64,000 nt of DNA, from assembly GCF_900103265.1 (NCBI RefSeq), contig NZ_FMWX01000003.1, forward strand, positions 434,001-498,000, read 5' to 3'. The translations under genes and the position numbers were made by a program. This stretch comes from Sphingomonas sp. NFR15. Lineage in GTDB: Bacteria; Pseudomonadota; Alphaproteobacteria; Sphingomonadales; Sphingomonadaceae. The notes beneath the pieces are model-generated. The model was not told where the DNA came from, made no database searches, and saw only the letters and a program-made list of their open reading frames with translations. Below, piece by piece: positions 25,840 to 33,576 of the stretch. Within the stretch, counting starts at the first letter, position 1. The number at the start of each line of letters is the position of its first letter.

Positions 25840-26766
25840 TCAGGCCGCGTTCGCCGCGCGGGTGAGGTTGAGGAACACGTCTTCCAGATCGGCCTCGCGC
25901 GTGCTGACATCGACGATGCCGAACCCGTCCGACTGGATCGCGGCGAGCACCTGGCCCGCGTTGACCCGGTCCTTGCGATAGGTCACTTCCAGCACGCGGT
26001 CGCCCTTGAGCGCGATCTTCTCGAAACTGTCATGCACCGGCGCCGCCGCCACGTCGCGATCGACCGTCACCGCGACGATCTTCTCCTGCGCCATGCCGAC
26101 CAAGGCGCGGGTCGGTTCGTTGGCGATCAGCCGACCGTGGTTGATGATGGCGATCCGGTCGCAGAGCTCCTCGGCCTCTTCGAGATAGTGCGTGGTCAGC
26201 ACCACCGTCACGCCCTGATCGTTGAGCGTCTTCACATAGGCCCAGAGCTGCTGGCGAAGCTCGATATCGACACCGGCGGTCGGCTCGTCGAGCACCAGCA
26301 CCGGCGGCGAGTGAACCATCGCCTTGGCCACCATCAGGCGGCGCTTCATCCCCCCCGACAGCGTACGCGCATAGGCATTGGCCTTGTCCTCGAGATGCAC
26401 CGCGCGGAGCAATTCCATCGAGCGGCGGTGGCCCTTGGGCACCCCGTACAGGCCGGCGGCGATCTCGAGCGTCTCGAACGGGGAGAAGAACGGATCGAAC
26501 AGGATCTCCTGATTGACGATGCCGATCGACACCTTGGCGTTGCGCGGATGCTGATCGATGTCGAACCCCCAGATCGTCGCCGATCCGCTGGTCTTGTTGA
26601 CCAGCCCCGCGAGGATGTTGATGAGCGTCGACTTGCCCGCGCCGTTCGGCCCGAGCAGCCCGAAGATTTGGCCGCGCGGCACGTCGAACGTCACGCCATC
26701 GAGCGCGCGCTTGCCGCCCTGATAGGTCTTGCACAGATCGGTGATCGCGATGGCGGCTTCGGTCAT
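25840..26766 (-). CDS. ABC transporter ATP-binding protein (ABC-2/DRA type)
   Basis: 308 residues. Walker A GPNGAGKST (39-47), Q-loop IVNQEI, signature LSGGM (136-140), Walker B VLVLDEPTAG (D160, E161) and switch His in LTTHYLEEAEEL. The C-terminal 90 residues after the core form the extension found in DrrA/CcmA-like ATPases of ABC-2 exporters. No ABC-2 permease gene follows or precedes it in this window, so the membrane partner is encoded elsewhere. ATG 26766 follows AAAGG; an upstream extension is an antisense region to the zinc-finger gene. Confidence 0.9.
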   Translation of the reverse strand: MTEAAIAITDLCKTYQGGKRALDGVTFDVPRGQIFGLLGPNGAGKSTLINILAGLVNKTSGSATIWGFDIDQHPRNAKVSIGIVNQEILFDPFFSPFETLEIAAGLYGVPKGHRRSMELLRAVHLEDKANAYARTLSGGMKRRLMVAKAMVHSPPVLVLDEPTAGVDIELRQQLWAYVKTLNDQGVTVVLTTHYLEEAEELCDRIAIINHGRLIANEPTRALVGMAQEKIVAVTVDRDVAAAPVHDSFEKIALKGDRVLEVTYRKDRVNAGQVLAAIQSDGFGIVDVSTREADLEDVFLNLTRAANAA

Positions 26767-26854
26767 GGGCGGACCTTTAGGCCGCGCGGCCAAGCGCGCC
26801 AACCCCGCAGAGAGCAATTGAAGCCGCGCGCCGGCGCTGCTATCGCTCGCCGCC

Positions 26855-27088
26855 ATGATCGCACCGCCCGAAATCACCCGCGTCCACCAGCCCCGCGTCG
26901 CCTGTGACGGCGCCAGCGAGATTCCCGGCGGGGCCGCGCTCGGCCATCCGCGCGTGTTTCTCGAAATCGACGAGACCGGCTATGTCGATTGCGGCTATTG
27001 CGACCGCCGCTTCGTGCTGATCGGCGGCCCGGCCGACGGCGTCGACCAGTCGACCCTGCCCGATCATCCGGCCGGCGCGAGCATCTGA
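26855..27088 (+). CDS. CHCC zinc-finger protein (NDUFS6/complex I 13-kDa-like)
   Basis: 77 residues. ACDG (C17), [10 protein letters not shown] (H31), [12 protein letters not shown] (C46, C49) give the C-H-C-C zinc site of the PF10276-type family, the bacterial homologue of the mitochondrial complex I accessory subunit NDUFS6. In alphaproteobacteria such proteins are single-copy and thought to help assemble or stabilise complex I. Divergent from the ABC ATPase gene; no nuo genes nearby. Confidence 0.85.
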   Translation: MIAPPEITRVHQPRVACDGASEIPGGAALGHPRVFLEIDETGYVDCGYCDRRFVLIGGPADGVDQSTLPDHPAGASI

Positions 27089-27111
27089 ACGACGGATCGG
27101 CGCGGGGGTCA

Positions 27112-27139
27112 TTTACCCGGCGTCGAGCGGCCCTATATT
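27112..27139 (+). promoter_or_regulatory. Candidate promoter giving a leaderless or very short-leader tldD mRNA
   Basis: TTTACC (27112-27117), 16 bases, TATATT (27134-27139). Only six bases (GGCGGG) separate the -10-like box from the ATG at 27146, so initiation would fall on or next to the start codon. Confidence 0.4.
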
Positions 27140-27145
27140 GGCGGG

Positions 27146-28576
27146 ATGAACAGCCCCACCGATCCGCGCGCCTTCCTCTATCGTGACGGCCAGCTTTCTC
27201 CCGACGAGGCGCAGGCGCTCGCCGCGAGCGCGCTGTCGCGCGCCGAGGATGGCGAACTCTATCTGCAATATCGCAAGTCCGAGGCGTTCGGCTTCGACGA
27301 CGGTCGGTTGAAGACCGCGAGCTACGACACGCATTCGGGCTTCGGCCTGCGCGCCGTCTCGGGCGAGACGACCGCGTTCGCGCACGCCAACGAGCTTAGC
27401 GCCGACGCGATCCGCCGCGCGACCGAGACGATGGCGCTGATCGATCCCGCCACCGGCCCCAAGGCCGCGCCGCCGCGCGCGACCAACCGGCACCTCTATA
27501 CCGCCGCCGATCCGCTCGATCTGGTGCCGTTCGCCGACAAGGTGAATCTGTGCCAGACGATCGACGCCGCCGCACGCGCGCGCGATCCGCGCGTCAGCCA
27601 GGTGTCTGTATCGCTGATGGGAAGCTGGCAGGTCGTCGAGATCGTGCGGCCCGACGGTTTCATCGCGACCGACGTGCGCCCGCTGGTGCGACTGAACGTC
27701 TCGATCGTGGTCGAGCAGAACGGCCGCCGCGAAACCGGCACGCATGGTCTGGGCGGGCGCTATCTCTATGCCGATCTGTTCGAGCCCGAGACATGGAACC
27801 GCGCGATCGACATGGCACTGGCGCAGGCGGTGGTGAATCTCGACTCGGTCGCGGCGCCCGCCGGCGAGATGACGGTGCTGCTCGGGCCGGGCTGGCCGGG
27901 CATCCTGCTCCACGAAGCGATCGGCCACGGCCTTGAAGGCGACTTCAACCGCAAGGGGACCTCGGCCTTTTCCGGCCGGATCGGCGAGCGCGTCGCCGCG
28001 CCGGGCGTGACGGTGGTGGATGACGGTTCGATCATGGACCGGCGCGGCTCGCTGTCGATCGACGACGAGGGCACACCGACCCAGGAGAACGTGCTGATCG
28101 AGGACGGTATCCTCAAAGGCTATATCCACGACCGCCTCAACGCGCGGCTGATGGGGGTCGCGCCGACCGGCAACGGCCGCCGCGAATCGTTCGCGCACGC
28201 GCCGATGCCGCGCATGACCAACACCTTCATGCGCGGTGGCAGCGACGATCCCGCCGAACTGCTCAGCCGCGTCAAGACCGGCATTTTCGCCAAGTCGTTC
28301 GGCGGCGGGCAGGTCGATATCGTCTCGGGCAAGTTCGTCTTCTCCTGCACCGAGGCGTACCGGATCGAAAACGGCAAGCTCGGCGCGCCGATCAAGGGCG
28401 CGACGCTGATCGGCGATGGCCCTACCTGCCTCACCAAGGTCAAGGGCATCGGCAACGACTTCGCGCTCGACGAGGGCGTCGGCATGTGCGGCAAGGGCGG
28501 CCAGAGCGTGCCGGCGGGCGTCGGGCAGCCGACGCTGCTGGTCGAGGGGCTGACGGTCGGCGGGACGGCGGTCTAG
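27146..28576 (+). CDS. tldD: Metalloprotease TldD
   Basis: 476 residues, full length. The zinc motif HEAIGH (256-261) with downstream EGD, and the C-terminal GKFVFSCTEAYRIENGKLGAPIKGATLIGDGP, are characteristic. TldD works with TldE (PmbA) as a peptidase that trims unfolded peptides such as microcin precursors and CcdA antitoxin. tldE is not in this window. The start is ATG at 27146 after a TATATT box. Confidence 0.95.
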   Translation: MNSPTDPRAFLYRDGQLSPDEAQALAASALSRAEDGELYLQYRKSEAFGFDDGRLKTASYDTHSGFGLRAVSGETTAFAHANELSADAIRRATETMALIDPATGPKAAPPRATNRHLYTAADPLDLVPFADKVNLCQTIDAAARARDPRVSQVSVSLMGSWQVVEIVRPDGFIATDVRPLVRLNVSIVVEQNGRRETGTHGLGGRYLYADLFEPETWNRAIDMALAQAVVNLDSVAAPAGEMTVLLGPGWPGILLHEAIGHGLEGDFNRKGTSAFSGRIGERVAAPGVTVVDDGSIMDRRGSLSIDDEGTPTQENVLIEDGILKGYIHDRLNARLMGVAPTGNGRRESFAHAPMPRMTNTFMRGGSDDPAELLSRVKTGIFAKSFGGGQVDIVSGKFVFSCTEAYRIENGKLGAPIKGATLIGDGPTCLTKVKGIGNDFALDEGVGMCGKGGQSVPAGVGQPTLLVEGLTVGGTAV

Positions 28577-28597
28577 CGCGGCGCCGCCGCGCCGGCG

Positions 28598-29275
28598 TCA
28601 GGGCGCTGGCGCGGCCGGGTCGAGAAGAATCTCGCCGCCGAGCGCGGTGACCGCCGATCGCAGGACCGTCCTCCCGACCAGATTGACCAGCAGCAGCCCC
28701 AGCAGATTCGCCTTGAGCGCGTTGGAGAGCGTGCTGCGGGCGATGATGCCGGTCTGCTCGCGCGCGGCGGTCTGCTCGTCGGCGTCGATGTTCTGCATCA
28801 CGCCGAAGCAGAACGCGGGCAACGCATCCACCGCCTTGGCGAAATCGACGTTGCGCATGATCTCGGGAACTTCGCTCGCGCGCGGCAACGCGCGGCTGCG
28901 GTCGACCGACCGATCGGTCACCGCGAGCAGCACCTGCAGGATCGCGCTCGGCCCGATTTCGAGCGTCGCGTCGCCCTGTCGCACCGTGAACAGGGTGGTG
29001 CGGAAGAAGGCGACCGCCGCGAGCCCCGCCGCGAGCACTTGCACCGTGACCAGCCGGACGGGGTCCGCCGCCTTGATCCCGAATTTGACATCGAACACCA
29101 GCACGAGGTGATAGGCGAGGAGCGAACTGAGCGCGTTGAAGCCGATATACAGCATGCCCGCCGGCTGGCGGAGCGTCGCGACCGGATCGTCGCGATAGCG
29201 CCGCAACAGCTCCACCGATCCGGCGATGCCGCCGATCAGTCCCGCGAAGACATAGTTAGCGAGCATCGCCACCAT
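28598..29275 (-). CDS. Membrane protein of unknown function (paired with winged-helix protein)
   Basis: 225 residues. Hydrophobic segments at about 3-22, 42-62, 72-92 and 190-213 leave a central soluble part of roughly 95 residues (GDATLEIGPSAILQVLL...TDRSVDRSRALPRASEVPEI) that I do not recognise. It lies 40 bp downstream of the small winged-helix gene on the same strand, so the two are probably co-transcribed. No catalytic motif was seen. Possibilities include a small channel, a stress-sensing membrane protein or a defence effector; none is supported beyond architecture. Confidence 0.6.
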   Translation of the reverse strand: MVAMLANYVFAGLIGGIAGSVELLRRYRDDPVATLRQPAGMLYIGFNALSSLLAYHLVLVFDVKFGIKAADPVRLVTVQVLAAGLAAVAFFRTTLFTVRQGDATLEIGPSAILQVLLAVTDRSVDRSRALPRASEVPEIMRNVDFAKAVDALPAFCFGVMQNIDADEQTAAREQTGIIARSTLSNALKANLLGLLLVNLVGRTVLRSAVTALGGEILLDPAAPAP

Positions 29276-29315
29276 GATTTACCCCGTTTTCCGCGCGCCC
29301 CCGCGCCGCGTGCGT

Positions 29316-29618
29316 CTACTCCATCGGCGCCAGATCATTGCCCAGGCTGGTCAGCGCGTATCGCCCGCCGCTGTCGCCGTCGGTCTTCCGGACCAGTTTG
29401 AATTGCTGCATGTCCTCGAGCACCTTCAGCGTCTGCGTCGGGCTGCCGCTGGTCTGGGCGACCAAATCGCGCAGGCTGATCGGCTCGGGCGCCTTGGCGA
29501 GCAGCGACAGCAGTTCGTTCTCGATCTCGGGATGCGGGGCCGCGCCGGCCGGCGACGCCTCCGGCGCCCGGCTACCCGACAGGAAAGACCCGAAGATATC
29601 GACTTTCTTTGCGTCCAT
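29316..29618 (-). CDS. Small winged-helix (MarR/TrmB-like) protein
   Basis: 100 residues. After a short polar N-terminus, HPEIENELLSLLAKAPEPISLRDLVAQTSGSPTQTLKVLEDMQQFKLVRKTDGDSGGRYALTSLGNDL fits a winged helix: helix-turn-helix (about 53-78), then a two-strand wing (about 80-95). It may bind DNA to autoregulate the pair, or be an adaptor. The same-strand membrane-protein gene follows after 40 bp. Named family not recognised. Confidence 0.65.
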   Translation of the reverse strand: MDAKKVDIFGSFLSGSRAPEASPAGAAPHPEIENELLSLLAKAPEPISLRDLVAQTSGSPTQTLKVLEDMQQFKLVRKTDGDSGGRYALTSLGNDLAPME

Positions 29619-29845
29619 GTGAACACTGACCTTTCCGGTACCGCGCCGATACTAAACTATTCGCGCGCCGGAGTCAGCAGCCGAGGCATGGGTGTCCGGC
29701 ACCGCGCGGGAGGCGCCCACGGCTTCGAGCCTCCGCCGCGACCGCTTCGTCGAGCGCCCCGTTGACCCGACGGTGTTTCCCGCGCGATGCTTCGGCGGCC
29801 ATGCCGATATGCGACGCGTGGCGACCGGGACGATTGGAGACGGCG

Positions 29846-30784
29846 ATGCGTGACGACTGGCCCACTCTCGACTGGCCCGCGTGGCGCGAGACCGCGATCG
29901 CGCTCCAGCTTCGCACGCAGATCGTGGGCAAGGTGCGGCTCGCGCTGACGCCGTGGCTCAACCATAGCTGGCACGTGCCGCTATATGTTTCGGCGCGCGG
30001 GCTCACCACCTCGGCGATTCCGTTCGGCGACCGGCTTCTCGAAATCGATTTCGATTTCGTCCACGATCGGCTGGTCTTCATCACCAGCGACGGGCGCAGC
30101 CGGGGCATCGGCCTTCATGCCGGCAGCATCGCCGAATTCCACAAGACGGTGATCGCCTGTCTGGACGAGCTCGGCGTGCCGAGCGCCTTCGATGGCGCGC
30201 CCAGCGAAATGCCCGATGCGACGCCCTTCGCCGAGGACCATGCGCATCGCCCCTATGACGCGGAGGCGGTGCGCGCGTTCTGGCACGCGTTGATTCGCAT
30301 CGCGCGCGCGTTCCGCACGTTCCGCACCGGGTTTCTGGGCAAGGCCAGCCCGGTGCATTTCTTCTGGGGCAGTTTCGATCTCGCGGCGACGCGTTTCTCA
30401 GGGCGCGCCGCGCCGCGCCACCCGGGCGGCGTGCCCGGTCTGCCCGACGCCGTGACGTGCGAAGCCTATAGCCACGAGGAAGCGAGCGTCGGCTTCTGGC
30501 CCGGCAGCGACGCCTATCCGACCGCCGCCTTCTACGCTTATGCCTATCCCTCGCCGCCCGGCTATGCCGCCGCCGCCGTCGCGCCCGAGGCCGCTGCGTG
30601 GGACGCGACGCTCGGCGAGTTCATCCTGCCCTATGAGGCGGTGCGCACCGCGCCCGATCCGCAGGCGGCGATCCTCGCCTTCTGCCACAGCACCTATGAT
30701 GCGGCGGCGGATCTCGCGCATTGGGGCCGCGACGCGCTCGAATGCCCGCTCGGCCGGCCGCGCGTGCCGCGCGTGGTGGTCTGA
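29846..30784 (+). CDS. DUF5996 family protein
   Basis: 312 residues starting MRDDWPTLDWPAWRETAIALQLRTQIVGKVRLALTPWLNHSWHVPLYV. The WPxLxWxxWRxT...HLxxQIVGKVRL start and SPVHFFWGSFDLAATRFSGR are typical of DUF5996, whose function is unknown; it looks like a soluble beta-rich protein. ATG 29846 follows TTGGAG. Its stop overlaps the next start (TGATG), coupling it to the DUF2007 gene. Confidence 0.8.
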   Translation: MRDDWPTLDWPAWRETAIALQLRTQIVGKVRLALTPWLNHSWHVPLYVSARGLTTSAIPFGDRLLEIDFDFVHDRLVFITSDGRSRGIGLHAGSIAEFHKTVIACLDELGVPSAFDGAPSEMPDATPFAEDHAHRPYDAEAVRAFWHALIRIARAFRTFRTGFLGKASPVHFFWGSFDLAATRFSGRAAPRHPGGVPGLPDAVTCEAYSHEEASVGFWPGSDAYPTAAFYAYAYPSPPGYAAAAVAPEAAAWDATLGEFILPYEAVRTAPDPQAAILAFCHSTYDAAADLAHWGRDALECPLGRPRVPRVVV

Positions 30785-30987
30785 TGGCGCTTGTCGAGGT
30801 CGGCCGGTTCAATCGCAACGAAGCGCATATCGTGATCGGGCGGCTCGAGGCGGACGGGATTCCGGCGCTCGCGCTCGATGCCAATGCGAGCATCGCCGAC
30901 GGCAGCTATCTGTTCATCCCGGTGCGCGTGATGGTGGACGAAGACGATGCGGAGGCTGCCCGCCGCATCATCGCGGATGCTGCCTGA
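30784..30987 (+). CDS. DUF2007 putative signal-transducing protein
   Basis: 67 residues: MALVEVGRFNRNEAHIVIGRLEADGIPALALDANAS then LFIPVRVMVDEDDAEAARRII. This is the small PII-like alpha/beta fold of DUF2007, often found fused to or beside other domains. TGATG overlap with the DUF5996 gene. It ends 142 bp before glnK, but a sigma-54-type promoter intervenes, so it is not part of the glnK operon. Confidence 0.8.
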   Translation: MALVEVGRFNRNEAHIVIGRLEADGIPALALDANASIADGSYLFIPVRVMVDEDDAEAARRIIADAA

Positions 30988-31077
30988 AATTCGGGCAGTT
31001 TCGCACCACTGCACAAAATTTACCCGCAAGTAACGTTTTGGTTCCGCCGAACGTCGCGTAATCGCGTCGTTTCGACT

Positions 31078-31093
31078 TGGCACGGCGTTTGCT
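31078..31093 (+). promoter_or_regulatory. Sigma-54 (RpoN) promoter of glnK-amtB
   Basis: TGGCAC-GGCGT-TTGCT at 31078-31093 matches the -24/-12 consensus TGGCAC-N5-TTGCW exactly, with GG and GC ten bases apart. It lies 36 bases before the glnK start codon. NtrC-activated sigma-54 control of glnK-amtB under nitrogen limitation is well established in proteobacteria. No clear NtrC palindrome was found upstream. Confidence 0.8.
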
Positions 31094-31129
31094 CAGCACC
31101 TCTCGGGACTATTCAAGAGGGGGCGTCGA

Positions 31130-31468
31130 GTGAAACTCGTTATTGCCATCATCAAACCGTTCAAGCTCGACGATGTGCGCGAAGCGCTCACCGAGATCGG
31201 TGTCGCGGGCATGACCGTCACCGAGGTGAAGGGGTTCGGCCGCCAGAAGGGGCAGACCGAAATCTATCGCGGCGCCGAATACAGCACCAACATGGTGCCG
31301 AAGATCAAGATCGAGATCGTCTGCGCGTCGGACCTCGCCGCCAAGGTGGTCGAATCGATCCAGGCTTCGGCCAACACCGGCGCGATCGGCGACGGCAAGA
31401 TCTTCGTTCTCGATGTCGGCCAGACGGTGCGCATCCGCACCGGCGAAACCGACGAGACGGCACTGTGA
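31130..31468 (+). CDS. glnK: Nitrogen regulatory protein P-II
   Basis: 112 residues. MKLVIAIIKPFKLDDVREAL opening, T-loop with Tyr51 in YRGAEYSTN (uridylylation site), B-loop TGAIGDGKIFV and C-loop RIRTGETDETAL are all intact. The trimer senses 2-oxoglutarate and ATP/ADP and plugs AmtB. GTG start at 31130 after AGAGGGGG. Linkage to amtB and the sigma-54 promoter point to GlnK rather than GlnB. Confidence 0.94.
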   Translation: MKLVIAIIKPFKLDDVREALTEIGVAGMTVTEVKGFGRQKGQTEIYRGAEYSTNMVPKIKIEIVCASDLAAKVVESIQASANTGAIGDGKIFVLDVGQTVRIRTGETDETAL

Positions 31469-31494
31469 ACTCCGGGCTCATGAAGGGGGCAATG

Positions 31495-32823
31495 ATGAAC
31501 AAGACGTTGAAATATGTCGGCGTTGCCGGCCTGGGGGCGGCGCTGTTCGCATCCCTGCCGGCCTGGGCGCAGGCCGCCGCGCCCGCGCCGACCGTCAACA
31601 AGGGCGACACCGCCTGGATGATGACCTCCACGCTGCTGGTGCTGATGATGATCGTGCCCGGCCTGGCGCTGTTCTACGGCGGCCTCACGCGCGCCAAGAA
31701 CATGCTGTCGACGATGACGCAGATCGGCGCGGTCGCCTGCCTCGCGATGCTGCTGTGGGTGATGTACGGCTACACGATGGCCTTCGGTGACGGCGGCAAC
31801 GATTTCATCTCCGGCTTCGGCAAGGCGTTCCTGAAGGGCATCACGCCTGATTCGACCGCGGCGACCTTCACCGCCGGCGTCGCCATCCCCGAATATGTCT
31901 TCATCTGCTTCCAGATGACCTTCGCCGCGATCACCGTCGCGCTGGTGCTCGGCTCGGTGGTCGAACGCATGAAGTTCTCGGCGGTGATGGTGTTCGGCGC
32001 GGTGTGGCTGACGATCGTCTATTTCCCGATCGCGCACATGGTCTGGGCGTCGGGCGGCCTGTTCTTCAAGGCGGGCGCGCTGGATTTCGCCGGCGGCACC
32101 GTCGTCCACATCAACGCCGGCGTCTCCGCGCTGGTCTCCGCGCTGATCCTCGGTAAGCGCATCGGCTATCCGACCGAGCGCATGGCGCCGCACTCGCTGA
32201 CGATGACCGGCATCGGCACCGGCCTGCTGTGGGTGGGCTGGTTCGGCTTCAACGCCGGCTCCGCGCTCGAAGCCAATGGTTCGGCCGCGCTCGCCATGAT
32301 CAACACTTTCGTCGCGACCGCGTCCGCCGGCCTGTTCTGGATGCTGGTTGAGCGCGCCAACGGCCACAAGGGGTCGGCGCTCGGCTTCTGCTCGGGCATC
32401 GTCGCCGGCCTCGTCGCCGTCACGCCGGCGGCGGGTAATTCCGGCCCGTTCGGCGCGATCATCCTCGGCGGCGTCGCCTCGGTGGTCTGCTATTACGCGG
32501 TGTCGTTCCTCAAGCCCAAGCTCGGCTATGACGACGCGCTCGACGCGTTCGGTGTCCACGGCATCGGCGGGATGATCGGCGCGGTCGGCACCGGCATCGT
32601 CTATGCGCCGTGGCTCGGCGGCCCCGGCAAGCCCGATTTCGACATGGGCCATCAGGTTATCGTGCAGATCGAGGCGGTCGCCACGACGATCATCTGGGCC
32701 TCGGTCGGCACCGCCATCGCGATCTTCGCGGCAAAGCTGCTGACCGGGCTGCGCGTCACGCCGGAAGTCGAGCTCGAGGGCCTCGACATCGGCGAGCACG
32801 GCGAGCGCGCCTACAACGCCTGA
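31495..32823 (+). CDS. amtB: Ammonium transporter AmtB
   Basis: 442 residues: signal peptide ending at AWAQAAA, then eleven membrane helices with NKGDTAWMMTSTLLVLMM, VPGLALFYGGL, the helix containing VWASGGLFFKAGALDFAGGTVVHINAG (central pore His), and the second His in DAFGVHGIGGMIG. The C-terminal tail VELEGLDIGEHGERAYNA contacts GlnK. ATG 31495 has AAGGGG six bases before; ATG 31492 and a GTG at 31465 overlapping the glnK stop are alternatives. Followed by a strong terminator. Confidence 0.94.
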   Translation: MNKTLKYVGVAGLGAALFASLPAWAQAAAPAPTVNKGDTAWMMTSTLLVLMMIVPGLALFYGGLTRAKNMLSTMTQIGAVACLAMLLWVMYGYTMAFGDGGNDFISGFGKAFLKGITPDSTAATFTAGVAIPEYVFICFQMTFAAITVALVLGSVVERMKFSAVMVFGAVWLTIVYFPIAHMVWASGGLFFKAGALDFAGGTVVHINAGVSALVSALILGKRIGYPTERMAPHSLTMTGIGTGLLWVGWFGFNAGSALEANGSAALAMINTFVATASAGLFWMLVERANGHKGSALGFCSGIVAGLVAVTPAAGNSGPFGAIILGGVASVVCYYAVSFLKPKLGYDDALDAFGVHGIGGMIGAVGTGIVYAPWLGGPGKPDFDMGHQVIVQIEAVATTIIWASVGTAIAIFAAKLLTGLRVTPEVELEGLDIGEHGERAYNA

Positions 32824-32880
32824 TCCAAATCGGGGCGGGTGAGCCCGCCCCCCAATACGTTCCTCCTGCGGACGACCTAA

Positions 32881-32911
32881 GGCCGGTGCGGCGACGCACC
32901 GGCCCTTTTTT
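32881..32911 (+). terminator. Intrinsic terminator of glnK-amtB
   Basis: Perfect 10-bp stem GGCCGGTGCG / CGCACCGGCC with GCGA loop, one C, then six T residues (32906-32911), about 58 bases after the amtB stop. Confidence 0.92.
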
Positions 32912-32994
32912 ATTGCGGCGGAGGACGTTGCCCGTTGATCCATCGTGATCTTTCCGCTCGCCCTGAGCGCCATCGAACGTCAGACGGGGCGGGA

Positions 32995-33483
32995 TCAGAG
33001 CGTGCGAAACATCACCAGCGCATCGACATCCCCCAGCACCGGATGCGCGAACGCGCCGGGGAGCGTGCCCACCACCGCGAAACCGCACGCCTTCCATAAG
33101 GCGACCGCGCGCGTGTTGCTCACCACCACGAAGTTGAACTGCATCGCGCGAAAACCCGCCGCGCGCGCCTGATCGAGCGAATGCGCGCACATGGCGTGCG
33201 CGATGCCGCGTCCGGTCGCGTGCCCCGCGGTCATGTAGCCGCAGTTGGCGACATGCGCGCCGCCGCCGCTCTGGTTGGCGCGCAACAGATAGGTGCCGAG
33301 GAGCGCGCCGTTCTCCTCCGCGACGAACACGCGGTTGCCGGGCGCGAACCAATAGGCGAGCGCGGCATCCTTGCGCATCGTCCGCTCGAGCGCATAGGTC
33401 TCGCCCGCGCGGATCACGGGTTCGAGGATCGCCCAGATCGCGGCGCGGTCTGCCCAGGTGGCGGAACGGATCGATAGCATCAT
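32995..33483 (-). CDS. GNAT-family N-acetyltransferase
   Basis: 162 residues. SIRSATWADRAAIWAILEPVIRAGETYAL start, VAEENGALLGTYLLR, then the acetyl-CoA loop region HATGRGIAHAMCAHSLDQARAAGF and NTRAVALWKACGF. The substrate is not predictable. It is separated by 171 bp from amtB, which converges from the other side. The downstream area 32912-32994 shows nothing else. Confidence 0.85.
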   Translation of the reverse strand: MMLSIRSATWADRAAIWAILEPVIRAGETYALERTMRKDAALAYWFAPGNRVFVAEENGALLGTYLLRANQSGGGAHVANCGYMTAGHATGRGIAHAMCAHSLDQARAAGFRAMQFNFVVVSNTRAVALWKACGFAVVGTLPGAFAHPVLGDVDALVMFRTL

Positions 33484-33512
33484 AGCCCGCTCGCCCTGCC
33501 CGGTACCGGTTG

Positions 33513-33546
33513 GGGCACGTGCTTCGGCAGGGTCAGCACGAACGGG
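33513..33546. repeat. Partial family B repeat (half element)
   Basis: GGCACGTGCTTCGGCAGGGT followed by CAGCACGAACGG resembles one half of the family B inverted repeats, with the partner half missing. It lies between the convergently arranged GNAT start region and the CNT transporter end. Confidence 0.45.
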
Positions 33547-33576
33547 GCTGGAGGTCGAAGCCCGTGCATGCTGGAC

